Part shown: one piece after another, positions 62,306 through 64,000 of the stretch
Layout of the letters: each line of letters begins with the position of its first letter
How positions within the stretch are numbered: position 1 is the first letter of the stretch
From: Termitidicoccus mucosus
Lineage (GTDB): Bacteria; Verrucomicrobiota; Verrucomicrobiia; Opitutales; Opitutaceae
Direction: 5' to 3'
NCBI RefSeq assembly: GCF_038725785.1
Contig: NZ_CP109796.1
Span: 7,316,501 to 7,380,500 of the forward strand
Length of the DNA stretch: 64,000 bases
The notes under the pieces: generated by a model
The model's database searches: none
What the model saw: only the letters and a program-made list of their open reading frames with translations
Told to the model about the DNA's origin: nothing
Translations under genes and position numbers: made by a program

Positions 62306-62842
62306 ATGAGCCACTACACATTCCCCCAGACATTCCGCGCACTCTATGACAAAGCCGTCGCGCTTTACGCCAAGGGCCAGCGCGGGGCCGGGACGTATTT
62401 CACGTCCGACGAAACCGCGTTCCTCGCCGCCAACGGCATCACCGCGCAGCATCTCTACGACTACGCCGAGGATCACAACAACTACGACGGCGAGCCCGGT
62501 TATGACCGCGCCCTCGGCATCGAACTCGTGCGCCGCGACTACTACCTCAACCAGCAGGGCGGCAAAACCTCCTCCGCCATTCTCGACGAGTCCCGGCTCC
62601 CCGCCAAGACCGACGCCATCCGCGGCATCGAGTGGCTCCCGCGCCTCATCCCGAAGGCGAAGGCCAAGCTTCGCGGCGAGTTGCCGTCGTCGCTCATGTA
62701 TTGCTGCGGAGGCGACCGGGGCTTCTTCAAGCAGCATGACATCCTTCCGCACGAATTCCTGAACCTGGTGTGGCGCTACGAAAACAACGACGATGCCATC
62801 ATCAACTGGGTCGTCCGCCGCAGCGCCTCGACCAAAGGCTAG
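62306..62842 (+). CDS. DUF5069 domain protein
   Basis: This 178-residue predicted cytoplasmic protein has no signal peptide. It shows the DUF5069 pattern: FRALYDKAVALYAKGQRGAG at the N-terminus, then ESRLPAKTDAIRGIEWLPRL, PKAKAKLRGELPSSLMYCCG and GDRGFFKQHDILPHEFLNLV, with the tail NNDDAIINWVVRRS. Members are common in Verrucomicrobiota; function is unknown. Tyr-rich segments (HLYDYAEDHNNYDGEPGYD) stand out. It is on the same strand as ffh but separated from it by a hairpin. Confidence 0.85.
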   Translation: MSHYTFPQTFRALYDKAVALYAKGQRGAGTYFTSDETAFLAANGITAQHLYDYAEDHNNYDGEPGYDRALGIELVRRDYYLNQQGGKTSSAILDESRLPAKTDAIRGIEWLPRLIPKAKAKLRGELPSSLMYCCGGDRGFFKQHDILPHEFLNLVWRYENNDDAIINWVVRRSASTKG

Positions 62843-62986
62843 GGCCAGGGATGGATTCGACCGTGGGGGCTTCGCAGGCGAAGCCCTCCACGTGGCTGTC
62901 CCTTGGTTCCAGCGAGGTTCCTTGAAACCGGTGTTGCACAAAGGGCGTCATCCTGCTTTTGCATCACCTTACTGAACAGCCCCTCA

Positions 62987-63793
62987 ATGAAAAAAACTCT
63001 TCCGGTCCTGTTAGCGCGAATCGTTCTGCCCCTCTGCGCCGTCGCATTCCTGTCCTCCTGCGGCACATTTGGGGACTACGGCAGCGAGGTCACCGTCGCC
63101 GCCGACCGCACCAAGGCCGGGGCGAAATTCGTTCCGCCCACCGCCGAAAAACCCGCCTACTATTATCTCGTTTCAGTCGGCGCGCTCGAACTCGGCGCGG
63201 TTTACGCCGGAGAGCAAAAACCCCCGGAAAACAGCGAGGTCGAGCCCCAGATCGTGCAGACGCTCGCGAAACAGCATTATATCCGCGCCACCGCCGCCAC
63301 GCCGAAACCATCGCTCGTCATCGTGTATGCCTGGGGCAGCATCAATCCCGACGAACTCGACACGGGCGATCCCGAGATGCCCCCGGCCCAGCTCAATCGC
63401 GGCCAGATGCTCGCCCTCGTCACCACCAACAAAACCGACACCACCCCCAACAGCATCGACATGACGCTGAACGTCCCCGATCTCTCCGACGGGCGCTACT
63501 TTCTCCTCATCGGCGCCTACGACGCCAAGTCGTTTGAGCCCGGCAAAAAGCGCGCCATCCTTTGGCGTGCAAAATTCAGCACACCGAATTCCAGCACCTC
63601 CCTCGCCGCCGCGATTCCCGGTCTTCTCGACAAGGGCGGCGACTTCCTCGGTCAGGACGGCCTGCCCGCGACGATCTACGAGAAGATCCGCAAGGGCACG
63701 GTCACGGTCGGCGAGGCCGAAGTCGTCGAGAACAAGCCGGGCGACGATGCCGGCCAGGGGGGAAAAAACGCTTCGTCCGCGAAACCCGAATGA
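62987..63793 (+). CDS. Hypothetical lipoprotein
   Basis: This 268-residue protein has a lipoprotein signal peptide (TLPVLLARIVLPLCAVAFLS, then lipobox LSSC with Cys near 25). After it comes GTFGDYGSEVTVAADRTKAG, then a beta-rich region (YYYLVSVGALELGAVYAGEQ, KPSLVIVYAWGSINPDEL, DGRYFLLIGAYDAKSFEPGK). The end is charged (VENKPGDDAGQGGKNASSA). I do not recognise a characterised family. It is probably anchored in the inner or outer membrane facing the periplasm. The ATG at 62987 is chosen at the signal peptide. It is on the same strand as the DUF5069 gene (144-bp gap). The sequence after it is repeats only. Confidence 0.75.
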   Translation: MKKTLPVLLARIVLPLCAVAFLSSCGTFGDYGSEVTVAADRTKAGAKFVPPTAEKPAYYYLVSVGALELGAVYAGEQKPPENSEVEPQIVQTLAKQHYIRATAATPKPSLVIVYAWGSINPDELDTGDPEMPPAQLNRGQMLALVTTNKTDTTPNSIDMTLNVPDLSDGRYFLLIGAYDAKSFEPGKKRAILWRAKFSTPNSSTSLAAAIPGLLDKGGDFLGQDGLPATIYEKIRKGTVTVGEAEVVENKPGDDAGQGGKNASSAKPE

Positions 63794-63813
63794 TGTCCCT
63801 TGTCGTTTGGATT

Positions 63814-63920
63814 TTTGGAGGGACGGCCTGTGGGATTGCGTGGCATGGGCGTCCCCGCCCATGTGTCCGAGAAGTTTGCGGCGCGGAGCGCCGTCCACGG
63901 GCGGGGACGCCCGTGCCACC
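63814..63920. repeat. Composite repeat: family B fragment plus GGGCGGGGACGCCC inverted repeat
   Basis: TTTTTGGAGGGACGGCC at the left is the edge of family B. Arms 63841-63863 and 63896-63918 (TGGCATGGGCGTCCCCGCCC and on) match with two differences around a loop with GTTTGCGGCGCGGAGCGCCG, also seen next to 56791. It lies after the lipoprotein gene. Confidence 0.75.
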
Positions 63921-63930
63921 CGTCCCGCTC

Positions 63931-63997
63931 CTGACGAAAGAGAAAGATTAAGAATAAAGAGGGAAGATGGAATGACACCGCTTTGAGTCGCACCCGA
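63931..63997. repeat. Right half of a CTCTTTCTTC-family element
   Basis: CTGACGAAAG, the purine-rich arm (AGAAAGATTAAGAATAAAGA) and the conserved end TGACACCGCTTTGAGT align with 44757-44820. The left arm is absent here; another repeat (63814-63920) takes its place. Confidence 0.7.
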
Positions 63998-64000
63998 CGG

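Overview
The window is GC-rich and gene-dense. Its content points to a Verrucomicrobiota bacterium of the Opitutaceae type (inference). The reasons are large surface proteins with autotransporter-associated repeats, TonB-dependent transport without SusD, glycine-rich C-terminal anchors, DUF1501/DUF1800 pairs, Gfo/Idh/MocA and ThuA proteins, and several dispersed intergenic hairpin families. I saw no rRNA, tRNA, CRISPR array, transposase or phage gene.

Positions 1-24510 form a plant-polysaccharide locus. On the minus strand lie a GH43 enzyme, an acetyl-xylan-esterase-like hydrolase and a truncated discoidin-like protein. On the plus strand come a sulfatase, an autotransporter, a TonB-dependent receptor, a 1544-residue surface protein (beta-helix, Ig and NHL repeats), an SGNH hydrolase, a GH67 alpha-glucuronidase, an aldose epimerase, a GH115 alpha-glucuronidase and a second GH43. 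Together they fit debranching and uptake of acetylated, arabinosylated glucuronoxylan. A perfect 23-bp palindrome sits 35 bp before the autotransporter gene. Neither an endo-xylanase nor a regulator is visible.

Positions 24511-38500 hold general-function genes: FKBP isomerase, an FmdB-like protein, DNA polymerase IV, TonB, an oligopeptide-binding lipoprotein, a DUF1501/DUF1800 pair, alanine racemase, TsaB, a DUF4886 SGNH protein and a LamG protein. Gaps between them are unusually rich in long inverted repeats. Two genes (OppA-like and tsaB) take their stop codon from the same repeat unit and both end Ser-Asp-Lys.

Positions 38800-44660 hold two paralogous FG-GAP/VCBS proteins that overlap by 4 bp. 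The first is fused through a proline-rich linker to a GH29 fucosidase domain. Positions 44903-48074 hold serA and a citrate synthase gene. An AT-rich stretch (48430-48890) precedes a small unknown gene, a TetR regulator and a receiver-like protein that seems to lack its phospho-acceptor aspartate. An SLC13/RCK permease follows, convergent to them.

Positions 52777-64000 hold a Gfo/Idh/MocA oxidoreductase, a ThuA-domain protein, a UvrD/PcrA-like helicase, a LolA-like protein, secG divergent from ffh, a DUF5069 protein and a lipoprotein. The gaps carry more hairpins.
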